Assembly: GCA_951799445.1 (NCBI GenBank)
Contig: OX637288.1
Span: 45,275,288-45,339,287, forward strand
DNA length: 64,000 nt
DNA from: Pseudisothecium myosuroides
Lineage: Eukaryota; Streptophyta; Bryopsida; Hypnales; Lembophyllaceae
Reading direction: 5' to 3'
Part shown: in pieces, positions 25,908 through 36,959 of the stretch
Numbering within the stretch: position 1 is the first letter of the stretch
Layout: each line of letters begins with the position of its first letter
Notes under the pieces: model-generated
What the model was told of the DNA's origin: nothing
Database searches by the model: none
What the model saw: only the letters and a program-made list of their open reading frames with translations
Program-made: the position numbers and the translations under genes

Positions 25908-25990
25908 GGTCAATTTCGTTAAAATGGCGGTATTCCGTGTGCCACTTTGACCGCGTGCCATTTTGACGTGCTTCCATTTTGACGTGAACT
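25908..25990. mobile_element. Terminal repeat and subterminal repeats of the AATGGCGGTATTCC family, solo end
   Basis: CAATTTCGTTAAAATGGCGG followed by TATTCC at 25911-25936 matches the terminal inverted repeat of the three MITEs at 50-52.5 kb. It is followed by three direct subterminal units of the form GTGCCAYTTTGACG / CTTCCATTTTGACG. The unit order matches the right end of the 50927-51119 MITE. No partner end lies within 1 kb. The position, about 650 bp beyond the stop of the DUF7869 gene, suggests this is the 3' end of the autonomous element (inference). Confidence 0.6.
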
Positions 25991-26583
25991 GAGGCTTCAG
26001 GTGGGAACATTGTGTGCCATGCAAGTAGCTCAATATGATTGTGATGTGCAACCAATTGTCGCGTGCAGTAGAAGAACATGAATATTTTGTAAGGTTTGCA
26101 GGCTATATTGATGGTAGATGTGGTTGGTAGGTGGTCAATGAATATTTAGTACAATGTCGAGTATTCTTGGAATGTTTGTTGAGCCAGTTCGAAGCGTTCT
26201 GTCTCCTAGATTGGAGGGACTTTGTTTGGATTGGGTGTCCATATGAAGACAAGTACACATGTTTGGATGTGCATTGTCTCTGAGCTTGTGGTCGACAAAG
26301 AACATGTGTACAATATCATCCTTTTCCAATGCCATTGGATGAAAAATGAAAAGAGAGAAGCTAAGTAGCCTTGTATTCCTTAGAGAACAAAGTGTTCTGT
26401 ACATATATTGCTCATAGAACAGCACATGCTTTCGCTTGGCTACACAAGAGCTCGGCAATCCAAAATAATATTCATGGATAAGGCAAGTAATAATAGTTTG
26501 TTGTGGTATACATGGAGACTCGTCTTCTACAATGTACACGCATGTGCACTGTGCGCAGTGCGGATGGTTTTGATAGAAGACTT
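25991..26583. other. 3' flank of the DUF7869-type gene
   Basis: Unique sequence between the terminal repeat at 25908 and the stop codon at 26584, of mixed composition. It presumably holds the 3'UTR. No ORF with motifs and no clear polyadenylation signal stands out. Confidence 0.4.
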
Positions 26584-29500
26584 CTATGCAGAAGTCATTG
26601 TACCAGGTCGTCGTTCTTCCTCTGCAATTCGACGTAAATTGTCTACCGCAAACTTCACTTGTGGTCGGGGTGCGACTACGCTAGGCCCCTGGTTCTTCCT
26701 TGGTTTCCATGATGCCATAACGCTATCCGTTGAAACGTAGTCGGCCGTGTCGTCCTCCTCGTCAATCTTCCATCGAAAATTGCTCTTCGAGTCCCACCCT
26801 GCGTACAATTCCAGCACGTCCTTTGATGCTCCGCACGATTTGTACCATCGCACGAGAACTTCGCGATGGTGTGCAACTTCGGGATCGAACTGTGGATTCG
26901 CTACAGCTCTGCCGAGCCACACGGGCTCTTCAGAATTGGGCGCTGGGTTCACGAATAGATAAAAACCTTCTCGGAGATCAGTGGCCACGTTGTATTCTGG
27001 AGGCGGCCTCCCCTCGAGAATGCCGATGTACGGGTCTTCTGTCTCGAGCTCTTCTCGTGACCGTCCGTCACGCAGGAGATCCGTCGCGAAATCCCCCGGT
27101 TGTCGGGTTTGAGGCCAAAATCCTCCCTTCAGTCCACCAAAGTCCGACGTGTCCTCTTCGCTTCCATCGCGCATGGCATTTCTCACGACTGTCCAATACG
27201 TGACCAAGTGCAACATGCGTGCCTTGTACTCGGTCGTCCCGGCTTCTTTGGATATGTCCGTCCAGTGCTGGACGTATCCGTCGAGTCCACGTCGGATCTC
27301 TGCTTCGTTTGGCATTCTCTTGGGTATTACGCGTACGGGATCACCTTCGGGAAGTATAGGTTTGTGCTCCGCATCTTCCTTCCATAATTTCAACCCCTGT
27401 TCGGGCAACCATGGAATGTCGGTGCATGCCAGTTTGTATTGCATGATCGGCCATCCGTTGTCGTCCACGAAGAATCGGTACTGCCTTCCGTTCGAGTGGC
27501 CCACCAGTTGTTTTTTCTTCATCGCAATATAAGGTTTGACGTAAGCCTTGAAGTCGGGTACTTCTTCTATTAGGTGCGGAATGAATGGAACTTCTTCCAT
27601 TTCCATGTACGATTGCATCAACAAGGGCAAGGTTGGATGGTCTTTTTCGCGGAGTGCCATGCTCCATCGTCCGAACGACGCGTCGATGTCGTCGTGTGTG
27701 TGTCCCACTATCATGAATGATACGACGACCTCTTTCACGATCCGTCGGACGACCAAGAGGGACCAAAAACAAAAGACGTATTTGTTCTTGTTTTCCCTCC
27801 AAGAGTTGTCCATTTGAACGTGTAGCACCGGCGGCAATGGGCAAGCCTCGATTGGTTGCAAAGGAACGTTTCCCAAGGAGCCCACACAGATTTCACTACC
27901 TTGAAGTAACGCCCGATACAATTCTGAGCTGCCCGACCCTACAAATAGTGATCGGGAAGACCTCACGGGGGGTGCTTCCAAATCGCGCAACAATTTGGCG
28001 ATTGATCCCACGGTGAAGTTACTATCGCTGGGGAACACATCCAAGCTGTAATGTGCATATTTGCCATCCCCGTGCCCATGTGCAAACATCCCCGTCACTT
28101 TCACGGGCAGCTTCAAGAATCCATCCAACGCCTTGGTTTTCCTAGCCAGTGCGGGACATGCTGTCTTGGAATGGTCCATTTTGTCGTGCATGATGGATAG
28201 CAGTTGTGACGGTCGCATGTTGGATAACCATCTACTTCGATAGTATGCATGACGACAGGCTTCTTGGAGAAACAAGTGCTTCTCAAAACGCCTCTGGATT
28301 TGGTCGTAGTGCTCCGATCCTGGTACGAACGAGCCTCTTAACTGCTTCAAATTGTCGCAAATGCTACATCTTGCGAAGGAGTCTCCTCTTCCTTTGATTA
28401 CGTATTCAAAAAAGTGTTTCGTTCGCATTTTACTAAAACACGATTGTGATAGTGGTGCCAATCCCAATTGTTTGTTCGACTGCAAACATTACAAAGCACG
28501 TAGACACTCTTTAGTCTTCGAACTTCTCTAGTGTTATTGTACATAGTTGACTTTCCTTCTCTGATGCTGATGTGACATCCCAGCTACTTCTTTGTAATGA
28601 TATTGAGTGTGTTATGTTGCAAAGTTTGTGCGGTTCTTACCTCGTTCACGGTTGCCAACAATTGCTTCCATTCGGTACCGGCGGGAAGAACTTTCAGGCA
28701 CACTTCCTCGCCGGTGGGCAATGTGCGTGACAAATGGGGCATGGAATCGGCGCTCGCCTCCACTAATGATCGAAGAGTCTCGATTGCTTGGGCAGTTGGA
28801 GTCCGCGGCTTTGCTCTGTTCAAATTGCCGTGAGGTCCGCCTCTGACGTTGGCGTTGGCCTTGGCCTTGTACCTCTGAAAGGTGCGGAGAGGGATGTCGT
28901 GAAGAATCATCCAAGCAGTGGCACAAATGTCTATGCCTTCTATGGTGACGACTTTTTGCCTCCCGACTCCGTGCATCATCTTGTGGACGTCCAAGTTTTT
29001 GGTGGCCTTCACTTGAAACGACTGTAGGTGCATTTCACTGCGGAGAGTGCGAATGGTGTTAGGACGGAATTTGAACGTGCACCTCTTGTCGCAGCACTGT
29101 CGACTGAAAGCACGTAAGATGGACTCTGCTGATAACAACTTCGTGGTCTTGTCTACCAGTGCGGCGGTGCGCGTTCTCTTCTCATAGCGATATCGTCGTT
29201 TGCCCGCTCTTTTTCGATTTCCCTCGGCCTCTTTATCAAGAAAGTCTCGTTTGCGAGCATGATCGTACACACTGACGTATCCACTCTCACCGTGATAAAA
29301 CAATCGCCGCGTTGGCCAACGCAAACACGTGTCCCCGATGCTTGAATCCCCGTTGTAAACCTCCAACACAACGATGCCGACGTCATCCTCACCCAGCCTA
29401 CTATGGCCGTCAACACACGCGTTCGGATTTGCAGTGATTATAATCACTTCGGCAAAATCAGAACCGTCAGCATGTTTTGCAAGCAAAGCCCTGCCAGACC

Positions 29501-29895
29501 ATCCATCACGGTCAATGCCCTCACAGTCCGGAATGGGATTAGTATCAACGTCTGCTGCGAGCAGTCTGTCGATGTCGACATCCTCCTCTTCAAATTCCTG
29601 GAACCCCTAAGCATCGAACATTCCAAGAGTGACGGCAAACACAGGACAACAAGGGCTTTAGAACTCGTATGGTTCAATTTGGCTAATATATAATACTAAA
29701 AACAGCAAGTTTGACTGACCAGAGCGAACGCGCTAATTGTATTGTTCTGTCAACGATTGCAAGATTTCCGGATGTGCCATTCCATCGACAGGGACGATTC
29801 CTTCGACTCGTATATAATTCTGGTGCAGAAACTAACGGAAAGCAAAATTCGTGGAGCAGTACCTCATCGCCATCAGATTCACTGGAGGAGGCCAT
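26584..29895 (-). CDS. DUF7869-type, transposase-like protein (3 exons, ~964 aa)
   Basis: Three exons join in phase 0: 29895-29863 (11 codons, donor GAG|GTACTG), 29606-28641 (acceptor TTAG, donor GAG|GTAAGA) and 28479-26584 (acceptor TTTGCAG). After an acidic N-terminus there is a basic patch near residues 142-157 (RKRAGKRRYRYEKRTR) and a Cys cluster near 182-187 (CCDKRC). An HTH-like segment follows near 235-258 (GIDICATAW...TFQRYK), then CxxC near 371-374 (CSICD). The C-terminal half has MDNSWRENKNKYVF (Asp near 557) and GHTHDDIDASFGRWS (near 592-606). These are hallmarks of the DUF7869 family, whose D/E/H pattern suggests an RNase-H-like nuclease core (inference). No stop or frameshift breaks exons 2 and 3. 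The first exon is the weakest part; GTTAGT at 29842 is a competing donor but shifts the frame. Its neighbours, a MITE-family terminal repeat downstream and a palindrome array upstream, fit a mobile-element gene. Confidence 0.72.
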
Positions 29896-30239
29896 GCAGA
29901 TGATGGGAGGTCAGAATCAGACGAGACAATGGCCTATCCGATTTCCTTGTTTCGTGAATGCTCCGATTGCGGATCCAGTAATTGAGTACGGAACAGTCGA
30001 AGGCAAACTCGTTTAGAGAACTTTAAAGTTCGGACACTGCGCTCTAAATCAGAACATACGGCAAGGAATTAGAATCTGTAGGACAAGGATGTCCTATGGA
30101 GTGTTGAACGGAAGACGGAAACCGCAAGCGAAACGAACAAGTTTGAGATCCCTTTCCAGTCTGCGTAGTTTCCAGACTCTGACTTCGCCGGAAAAAGGTT
30201 ATGGGGTGGACAATCTTACTAAGGAATTGCCAACGGAAG

Positions 30240-31205
30240 CGGCTTTAGAGCGGAACACATGACCTCGTCGACAGCAATGAGGCCAACGCAGTTCATAGCG
30301 GACACCGTGAACCCCGAAACACATGACCTCGTGGACGACAGAGAGCAAGCCAATGAGGTTCAGAGCGGCCACCCTGAACCTCGGATGACATGACCTCGTC
30401 GACGACAGAGACGAAGCCAATCAAGTTTAGAGCGGCCACCCTGAACCTCGGACGACATGACCTCGTCGACGACAGAGACGGAGCCAATCAAGTTTAGAGC
30501 GGCCACCCTGAACCTCGACACACACGACGACAGAGAGCAAGCCAATAAGGTTCAAAGCGGCCACCCTGAACCTCAAACGACATGACCTCGTCGACGACAG
30601 AGACGAAGCCAATCAAGTTTAGAGCGGCCACCCTGAACCTGGAAACAGATGAAGACAGAGAGCAAGCCAATAAGGTTCAGAGCGGCCACCCTGAACCTCA
30701 AACGACATGACCTTGTCGACGACAGAGACGGAGCCAATCAAGTTTAGAGCGGCCACCCTGAACCTTGACACACACGACGACAGAGAGCAAGCCAATAAGG
30801 TTCAGAGCGGCCACCCTGAACCTCAAACGACATGACCTCGTCGACGACAGAGACGAAGCCAATCAAGTTTAGAGCGGCCACCCTGAACCTGGAAACAGAT
30901 GAAGACAGAGAGCAAGCCAATAAGGTTCAGAGCGGCCACCCTGAACCTCAAACGACATGACCTCGTCGACGACAGAGACGAAGCCAATCAAGTTCAGAGC
31001 GGCCACCCTGAACCTGGAAACAGATGACGACAAAGGAAGCTAATAAGGTTCAGAGTGGTCACCCTGAACCTCGGAACACATGACCTTGTCGACTACAGAG
31101 GAGGCCAGGAAGGTTCAGAGCGGCCACTCTGAACCCTGGAACACTTGACCTCGTCGACGACAGAGGAGGCCAAGAAGGTTGAGAGCGGTCACCCTGAACC
31201 TCGGA
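30240..31205. repeat. Higher-order tandem array of GC-rich imperfect palindromes (67 + 58 bp)
   Basis: About 16 units each contain GTTCAGAGCGGCCACCCTGA or a close variant, an imperfect palindrome. Measured at AGCGG, unit starts fall at 30297, 30364, 30431, 30498, 30556, 30623, 30681, 30748, 30806, 30873, 30931, 30998, 31054, 31119 and 31184. Spacing is 67 at first, then alternates 58 and 67 (a 125-bp higher-order unit), and ends 56/65/65. Long units carry CATGACCTCGTCGACGACAG; short ones carry GACAGAGAGCAAGCCAATAA. The array starts 345 bp upstream of the DUF7869 start codon. ORFs read through it only reflect periodicity. Confidence 0.9.
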
Positions 31206-31320
31206 TGATATGACCCTTTCGCTTTCGTCAGGATAACACAAATAAGATACTGATGTAGTCCAAAGCGTTTATTCTGAACAATGCATGTGGGTAGCAGAAG
31301 TAAGAACTGAAGAATACAGT

Positions 31321-31345
31321 TTAGAGCGGCCGTCCTGAACCTCGG
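31321..31345. repeat. Isolated palindrome copy beyond the array
   Basis: TTTAGAGCGGCCGTCCTGAA followed by cctc matches the array core but stands alone, 137 bp after the last array unit. It is nearer to the NotI-centred form (GCGGCCG) found at 61-64 kb. Confidence 0.6.
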
Positions 31346-31564
31346 AAAAGCGATGAGATGCCTCCTACTTGCAATGCAATGTCACTAATATTGTGGAAGG
31401 GATCCCTAATTATTATGCAGTAGGTTCGCGGTGCACAACTGCTCTATGCACAACGGAATCCAGCATTCGTGTATTTCAATGATCCACCAAGTAAGCTCTA
31501 TTTTACAATGTATCTTTTCCAAGTTTCAATGATTCAGAATTCACTCATTCAACATAAAGGTGTG

Positions 31565-31692
31565 TATGACCTCACTGCAATTCTGAAACTCAACTTCCAG
31601 CAATTCAGATACTCAAAATACAGCTACGTATGACCTGACGGAAATTCTGAAACTCAACTCTCAGCAATTCACAGACTCAGCCTTATAGTAAT
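31565..31692. repeat. 64-bp tandem duplication
   Basis: TATGACCTCACTGCAATTCT and following sequence repeat once at a 64-bp offset (31629) with few changes. It lies upstream of the DUF7869 gene, outside the palindrome array. No coding signal. Confidence 0.6.
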
Positions 31693-32599
31693 CATCAATT
31701 CACGTTTCTAGCAACTTACTGACATGCGTCGACTGAAGCGCGTTATCGGAACGTGACAATGTGAGGCACATTCATATACACTTTACTTTGACCATAAGAA
31801 CTGAAATGCTAGAAGTTCCACATTACAAGAACGATTGCAATGAAGAAACAATAATATGAATCGAACAAAAACAATGAAAGAAACTGCCAAGAATGTGTAC
31901 TAGCATCATGCACACTGAACCCACTCCTATGAATCTTACAGAACTGTGAATGTCTTTACGGAAACTTGATTGTCCACCTCCAGACGCCGACCAACAGCTT
32001 CAGCAACATCACAAGCAAGGAATTGAAACACAATTCCACCAACTTCAAGAGCACAACCAAAAACTAAGACGACTCACAAGTTTTGGAAAACCCAATGACA
32101 GTACCTTTAGTGAAAGCGCTGTGCTCGAGTAGTTGGCGCTGCGATAGGGTCCAATACTCTACAACGCCGGCGACCGAGATCCAAAGGAGAAGCGCAGCGG
32201 CAAAGCAAAAAAGGGACGACGCAAGAGGAGAGCAAAAACGGCACGACGGAGTCCTAAGAAGCGACGGAGTTCTCTGGACAATCGAGCATAGGTGTAGGTC
32301 TTGCCGATTTAGATCAGGGCTTTGAATGCGGCCGCCGCTGTCAGACTTACTTTGTGGCAGTCCATTGATTTTTTTTTTTTTTCCCCTTCCTCTACAAACA
32401 TGTTGTGGGGACCATTTCCATCGGATAACGTTTTTGTTTTTGGATCTTTGGTGTGAAAATTATTGACCTTCAAAGCTTTTATGAAAGAAATAATTTAACT
32501 AAAAACAATAATCTTTGTGCGTAAATCTGTATTTCGTGCCAATTTTATGGCATCTTCACCGAAGGTGATAAAATGTGGAATTCCGAAAAAATTGAAATG
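31693..32599. other. Mixed-composition region without a recognised gene
   Basis: Less A/T-rich than the spacers up to about 32340 (GC-rich patch 32100-32340 with atgcggccgccgctg), then poly-T and A/T-rich DNA. It may hold the far 5' leader of the minus-strand DUF7869 gene. I could not define an exon. Confidence 0.35.
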
Positions 32600-33525
32600 A
32601 AATTCATTAATTTTTTGTTCTTTGAGAACCAAAATTTCACTTTCAAGACACTCAAAACTGTCATTTCTATAGCAAAGAGGGGGGGGGGAGGAAAAAAAAT
32701 CTAATTGTAGGATTTTACACCTAACTAGCATAAGAATGTGTGGAATTTTCTTTAGAACTTTTGACCACATATTGTAAGGTATCTGCATTTAAAGTGAAAA
32801 AAACAAGTTTTTGAACACATTGCGGCACTAGACATTTTTACTTTCAACATTTTTACGTTGAAATTTCTGAAGTATTGAGTTCTGAGCTCTAAGTCATCAT
32901 ACCGGAGAATTGAGGTGAGAGTCTAGGGGGGGAAAATCCCCCCCAAAAATGAACTACCCTTCTTAATGAAATTGTTAAATAGAAGTAGGTACAACATAGA
33001 AGGAAAATCTAAAATATTTATATATTTTAGATGGAATTGAAATGCACTAATTCCAATGGTGAGATTGTTCTAGCAAGTAAATTGAACCATGCAAACGAAA
33101 AAATATTGATAAATTTGAAAAATTTCATTCAAAAATGAAATCAATCCTACAAGCTGGTTTTTTTAAGATGTTGTAACAGCTCAAAAATCAAGAATGACCA
33201 TAAGTTTTGCATAGTGAACCGAAATGAAATGAATCAAAGCTTTCCAGATAGAAAAAATGAAATCTATGAGAAACTAAATATATAAGGAAAATTCAATTAT
33301 TCCAAAAAAAATTTGGCTGCTCTACCTGCCCCTTTTATCCTATTTTGAGCTTATTTGGTCATAATTGTTCTTCTAAGACACCGACTGTTAAAAAAATGAC
33401 ATACCCACAGAACTTATCATTTTCTGTAACCTGAAAAAAGTTCCAACAAATGAAGCCAGAAATTAAGCCCATAGGTAGCTGCTCGAAATCCCATTTGTCT
33501 TCCGAAGGGACATTGTTTGCAATTC
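32600..33525. mobile_element. Inverted, eroded copy of the 3099-4040 element family
   Basis: Read on the minus strand, its blocks are colinear with 3099-4040: gggacaa near 33510, the gaatcaaagctttccagata block, the aattgaggtgagagtct block, and the aaactgtcatttctatagcaa block near 32650. The terminal TTAACCCC motifs are lost. A G run of nine (about 32680) lies inside. Confidence 0.55.
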
Positions 33526-34915
33526 TCAAAGAAATGTCTGTCGGTCGTATAATTTGTCACTTTGATTTAAAGATAAGAAATGAAGGTTGCCTTCCGTCAT
33601 AAAAAAATTCCTATTTATTTGCAGTCATTCCAGTCAATTTCCCTAGACTCCTTCTAATCATGAATTATTTGTCAATTTGGTTTTACTAACAAAATATAAC
33701 AAATGGAGATTTAAGGTACAACTTCTTTATTTATTGTTTGCAATTTTCAATGACTCATTCACCTCAAGTATTATATATCACACTAATTTTTAAATTCAAA
33801 ATGAAAGATGGAGAATGAAGTAAAAACTATTAGTCTATGATTTCTGCAATTTGTCAACTGAAGACTCCTCCTAATTATAATTTATTTGCTATATTCATTT
33901 TTTTTAAATGTAAATTTTTTTTTGAACTTTTCACTTCTGCAATTTTCCAACACTCTTTCTAATTATAATTAATTTGTTGTGTTCATTTCCAAAAAATTGG
34001 AAATTAAAATAAAGATTTAAATAAAGACTTCACCTTATATATTTTTCAATTTATAAAGACTCTTTGTAATCATGTATTATTTGTCACTTTGATATATTTA
34101 TTTTAAATAAAAAATAGAGGACAAGGATTCTAGCACACTTCTTTCATTATTTTCAATTTGTAATGATTCATCTTGAATGATCATGTCTTTACCTAAGTCG
34201 CCATGACTTTCCATGTTAATCTTTGCAGTCCACCACGTAAAACTGTTTTTTTTCAATGAGGGGTACAAAAATCAGAAATTAGAACACCTTAGTTGATGAT
34301 ATTATAGCCTACATTGGAAGTTTGTCATACGTGACATTGGACGTCAGATGAGGAACACGACGACTATGCCCCAAAACATGTCAGACAAGACCACCTTGCT
34401 ATGAGCTAACCAAGATTCTAAAATTGGAATCTTATTTAAACTGCGATACGACAAATTAAGTCATAGACCATCAAATATCTATCTTCTCCGCCTTCTCTTG
34501 CAAACAAATAGCGCGTACTGCACTTTTGTTGCGCTGCAAGCAAAAGCAGTGGCAAACACGTCACAGCGATTTAAATTCTATACCCCTGTGAACCCACTAT
34601 GATTCTTGAATTGAAATCTAATTTGAAGTACGACATGACAAATGAACTCTCAAACCATCAAGTCTCTATCTTATCTTTCTCCTCTTGCAAAGAAACAGTG
34701 CCCACTTTATTTCTATTGCGTTGCATGCAAAAGCAGTGACAAACGCATCCTAGCGGTAGAAATTTGATACCATCGTGACATGATCATGATCCTTAAATCC
34801 TAAACCTTCTAACCCTGTTTTGTCACTGTATCAGTTATAATACTCTATGTTTATGGGCTATACTTGTAAATTATTATGTCTTGAATTGAAAGTAGCACGT
34901 CCTCAATACTAAGAG
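33526..34915. other. AT-rich spacer
   Basis: No supported gene. Two similar blocks at 34440-34570 and 34610-34740 (aaagcagtggcaaacacgtc / aaagcagtgacaaacgcatc) form a diverged tandem duplication of about 175 bp. Confidence 0.45.
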
Positions 34916-35149
34916 TTGCCATGTCTTCACCATTTTCATAGGATTAGAAGAAATCGGCTTCATAGAAAGGATTCCCATCGAGATGTGAAGCTGTTGGCAA
35001 ATTGGCGGCTTAGAAATCAGAGGAGAATTTCCTATGGTAGTCCAGAATCTAATGACAAGAAGCGCATTGTAAATACTAAGTATGATATGGATGAGCACAT
35101 CCTGGAGTGCATGATATGCAAGAATCAGGTCTCTCCGCCTGTTTGCTAA
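34916..35149 (+). pseudogene. Possible gene fragment of unknown family
   Basis: A 77-codon open stretch has coding-like composition (basic first half, ECMICKNQV at the end with a CxxC pair) and could end at a donor (CAG|GTCTCT near 35129). There is no in-frame partner exon that I can identify. It is neither a complete gene nor a match to a family I know, and a chance ORF is possible. Confidence 0.2.
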
Positions 35150-35615
35150 ATAATTCTATTCCACTGTTTTAGTTTCGTTGATGGACTCTTCGTCTCTTAT
35201 CGTTGTATGTGGTAGTCTTTTATTAGTTCATATTGTTTATCATGAACTAATGAAGAGATTGATAGTTTGGCATTGAAGACTGTATACTTTCTTATGAACT
35301 TATTTTAGTTCATTTACAATACACTTGATTAGGAGGGTATTGAACAAACTAGTCATAACCACGACTGTATCAAAGATGGAGTCTAGTAGAAATTAGACTA
35401 TGAATCACTTGTTTGAAATGACTATAGCAGTCATTTCTGTAGTCATTTCGGACAATGATGACAACATGGATGACTGCTATAGATCTACAATCATTTTGGA
35501 CAAGGTATTTCGGACAAGGCATTTGAAAGCATGGGACTTTTCAGATCGACTCCATTCTTACTTAAACGCACATCCTAGCTCTGAATATCTCTGAGAGGCC
35601 CTCTGAAGGTTGCAT

Positions 35616-35826
35616 TCACCGAGATCTTACCAAATACCCGAATCCATCATCTTTGACATTGGTGGCTATTAGTGTCTTCTCGAATCTCGGAAGGTGATGC
35701 GAACTGTCTTCCTGGCAAGATGTGGGAGTTGGAGCGATGGACGAATCGTAGACTGCGCTTGACTTCCTCTTTGAGCCAGCTTCTTGGAACTTGTAGTCGG
35801 AGTGAGTGGGCTTTTTTTGCTCTCGC
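35616..35826 (-). pseudogene. Possible exon cut by the retrotransposon
   Basis: On the minus strand an open frame runs from the retrotransposon boundary (35826) to TATTTG|GTAAGATC near 35630, a good donor. It is Lys/Ser/Thr-rich. If the element and one target copy are removed, another frame is open across the junction from 48760 upward (RFMFRAGDGESKKSP-like). The two frames differ, so coding status is uncertain. The insertion may simply lie in non-coding sequence. Confidence 0.25.
35822..35826. repeat. Target-site duplication, left copy (CTCGC)
   Basis: CTCGC directly before the TG terminus at 35827 is repeated exactly at 48760-48764 after the CA terminus, the 5-bp duplication expected for a Ty3/gypsy integrase. 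Confidence 0.95.
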
Positions 35827-36959
35827 TGTCGTGCGCGTAATCTAGGTGTAAGTATCTTTAACCACAAAAACGTGCTAAGATGACACAAGTTATCGTCCCA
35901 GGAGATTCCAGACGTTGCTTCAAAATTAGTTTCTCGAGACCCCTAAGTTTCCGGACTTTGACCACCTTGAGAGGGGTCCTTTCAACACACAAACACTTTT
36001 CCGGAACTACTTCCTTTCCGGATTCTCTTCCGGATCCGGCCCTATCCAATATTCCGGTTCCGTCTTTCTAACAAGTTGGTTTTCGATACCTCTGTTTTAC
36101 CCTCAGAGGGTTCCTCACTTGCTCTTTCCGAGGGGTAGGGAACTGCACCACTCCGTATCTGACATAAACTCTAATAACATAAAACAAAACACAACCCAAG
36201 AATAGATCTAGTTGAGTAAACAGGGTGGCCCCCTCACAACATTCCGGATGGCCTATCCGGAAAGCTGGTCACACAGGGTAGCGTTAGGTCCTCCTTACTA
36301 CAACGACGGATACCGGACTTCCGGAACTAAGGGAATGACTTCCTAGCTCTCGACCGCTCATGAGGTTGACTAGCCTTCCGGACGGGTGGAAATATTCCTC
36401 TGGCGGTTGCCTATCTCCGCACGGAACCGCCCCTGCGAATTCCGGACTAGCTTTCGGACCACTCCTTGGTCTCCACCGGATTACCGTACCAGCGTTTTAA
36501 AGGCGCCACTTTCTCACTGCGCAAGTCTAAAAACTCATCTGCAAGACACACTTAGCCTAATCCGGCAGTCCACGAATCCGGACTCCTCCCCCTTGCACAC
36601 TCTCACTTACACATCCACACAAGTGACCATAGACGCGATACGCAAGAGAATAATCCAACGAGTGCTTTCCTGAATGCTTTAGATTAAATGAACAAGGAAA
36701 AAGGAATGACAGGCCAACAAACCGGCTTGCCCTTAAAAACCCACAAAAAGGCAGCCCAAAACGGCCACCAGAAAACCGGCCAACGGCCAACTAAAAAGCA
36801 AAAAGGCAACGGCCCTGAAGATCGTTCCGGGAAAACTGCAAAACCGTTTAACTCCTAAAAGTCCGGAACTACTGGGCCTACATCCGGAAAATCCGGTTCC
36901 GGAACTACCATCCTGGTAAGAATCCTAACTACAATTACTGCTACTGCTACCCTAGATAG

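Noticed and set aside
25908..25990. Complete MITE at this site
   Set aside because: Only the left terminus and subterminal units are present; no matching right end occurs within 1 kb, so it is listed as a solo end or the end of a larger element.
26730..29693. Numerous ORFs of 60-167 codons on either strand inside 26584-29895
   Set aside because: Shadows of the DUF7869-type exons. None has its own motifs, and the long minus frame explains the region.
30240..31205. CRISPR array
   Set aside because: Regular repeats with a palindromic core, but the spacers are themselves repeated, unit lengths alternate 67/58, and the host is a eukaryote with spliced genes. It is a tandem satellite-like array.
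30199..31241. Series of minus-strand ORFs of 60-73 codons over the array
   Set aside because: They repeat with the array period and start at non-conserved codons. They are products of periodicity, not genes.
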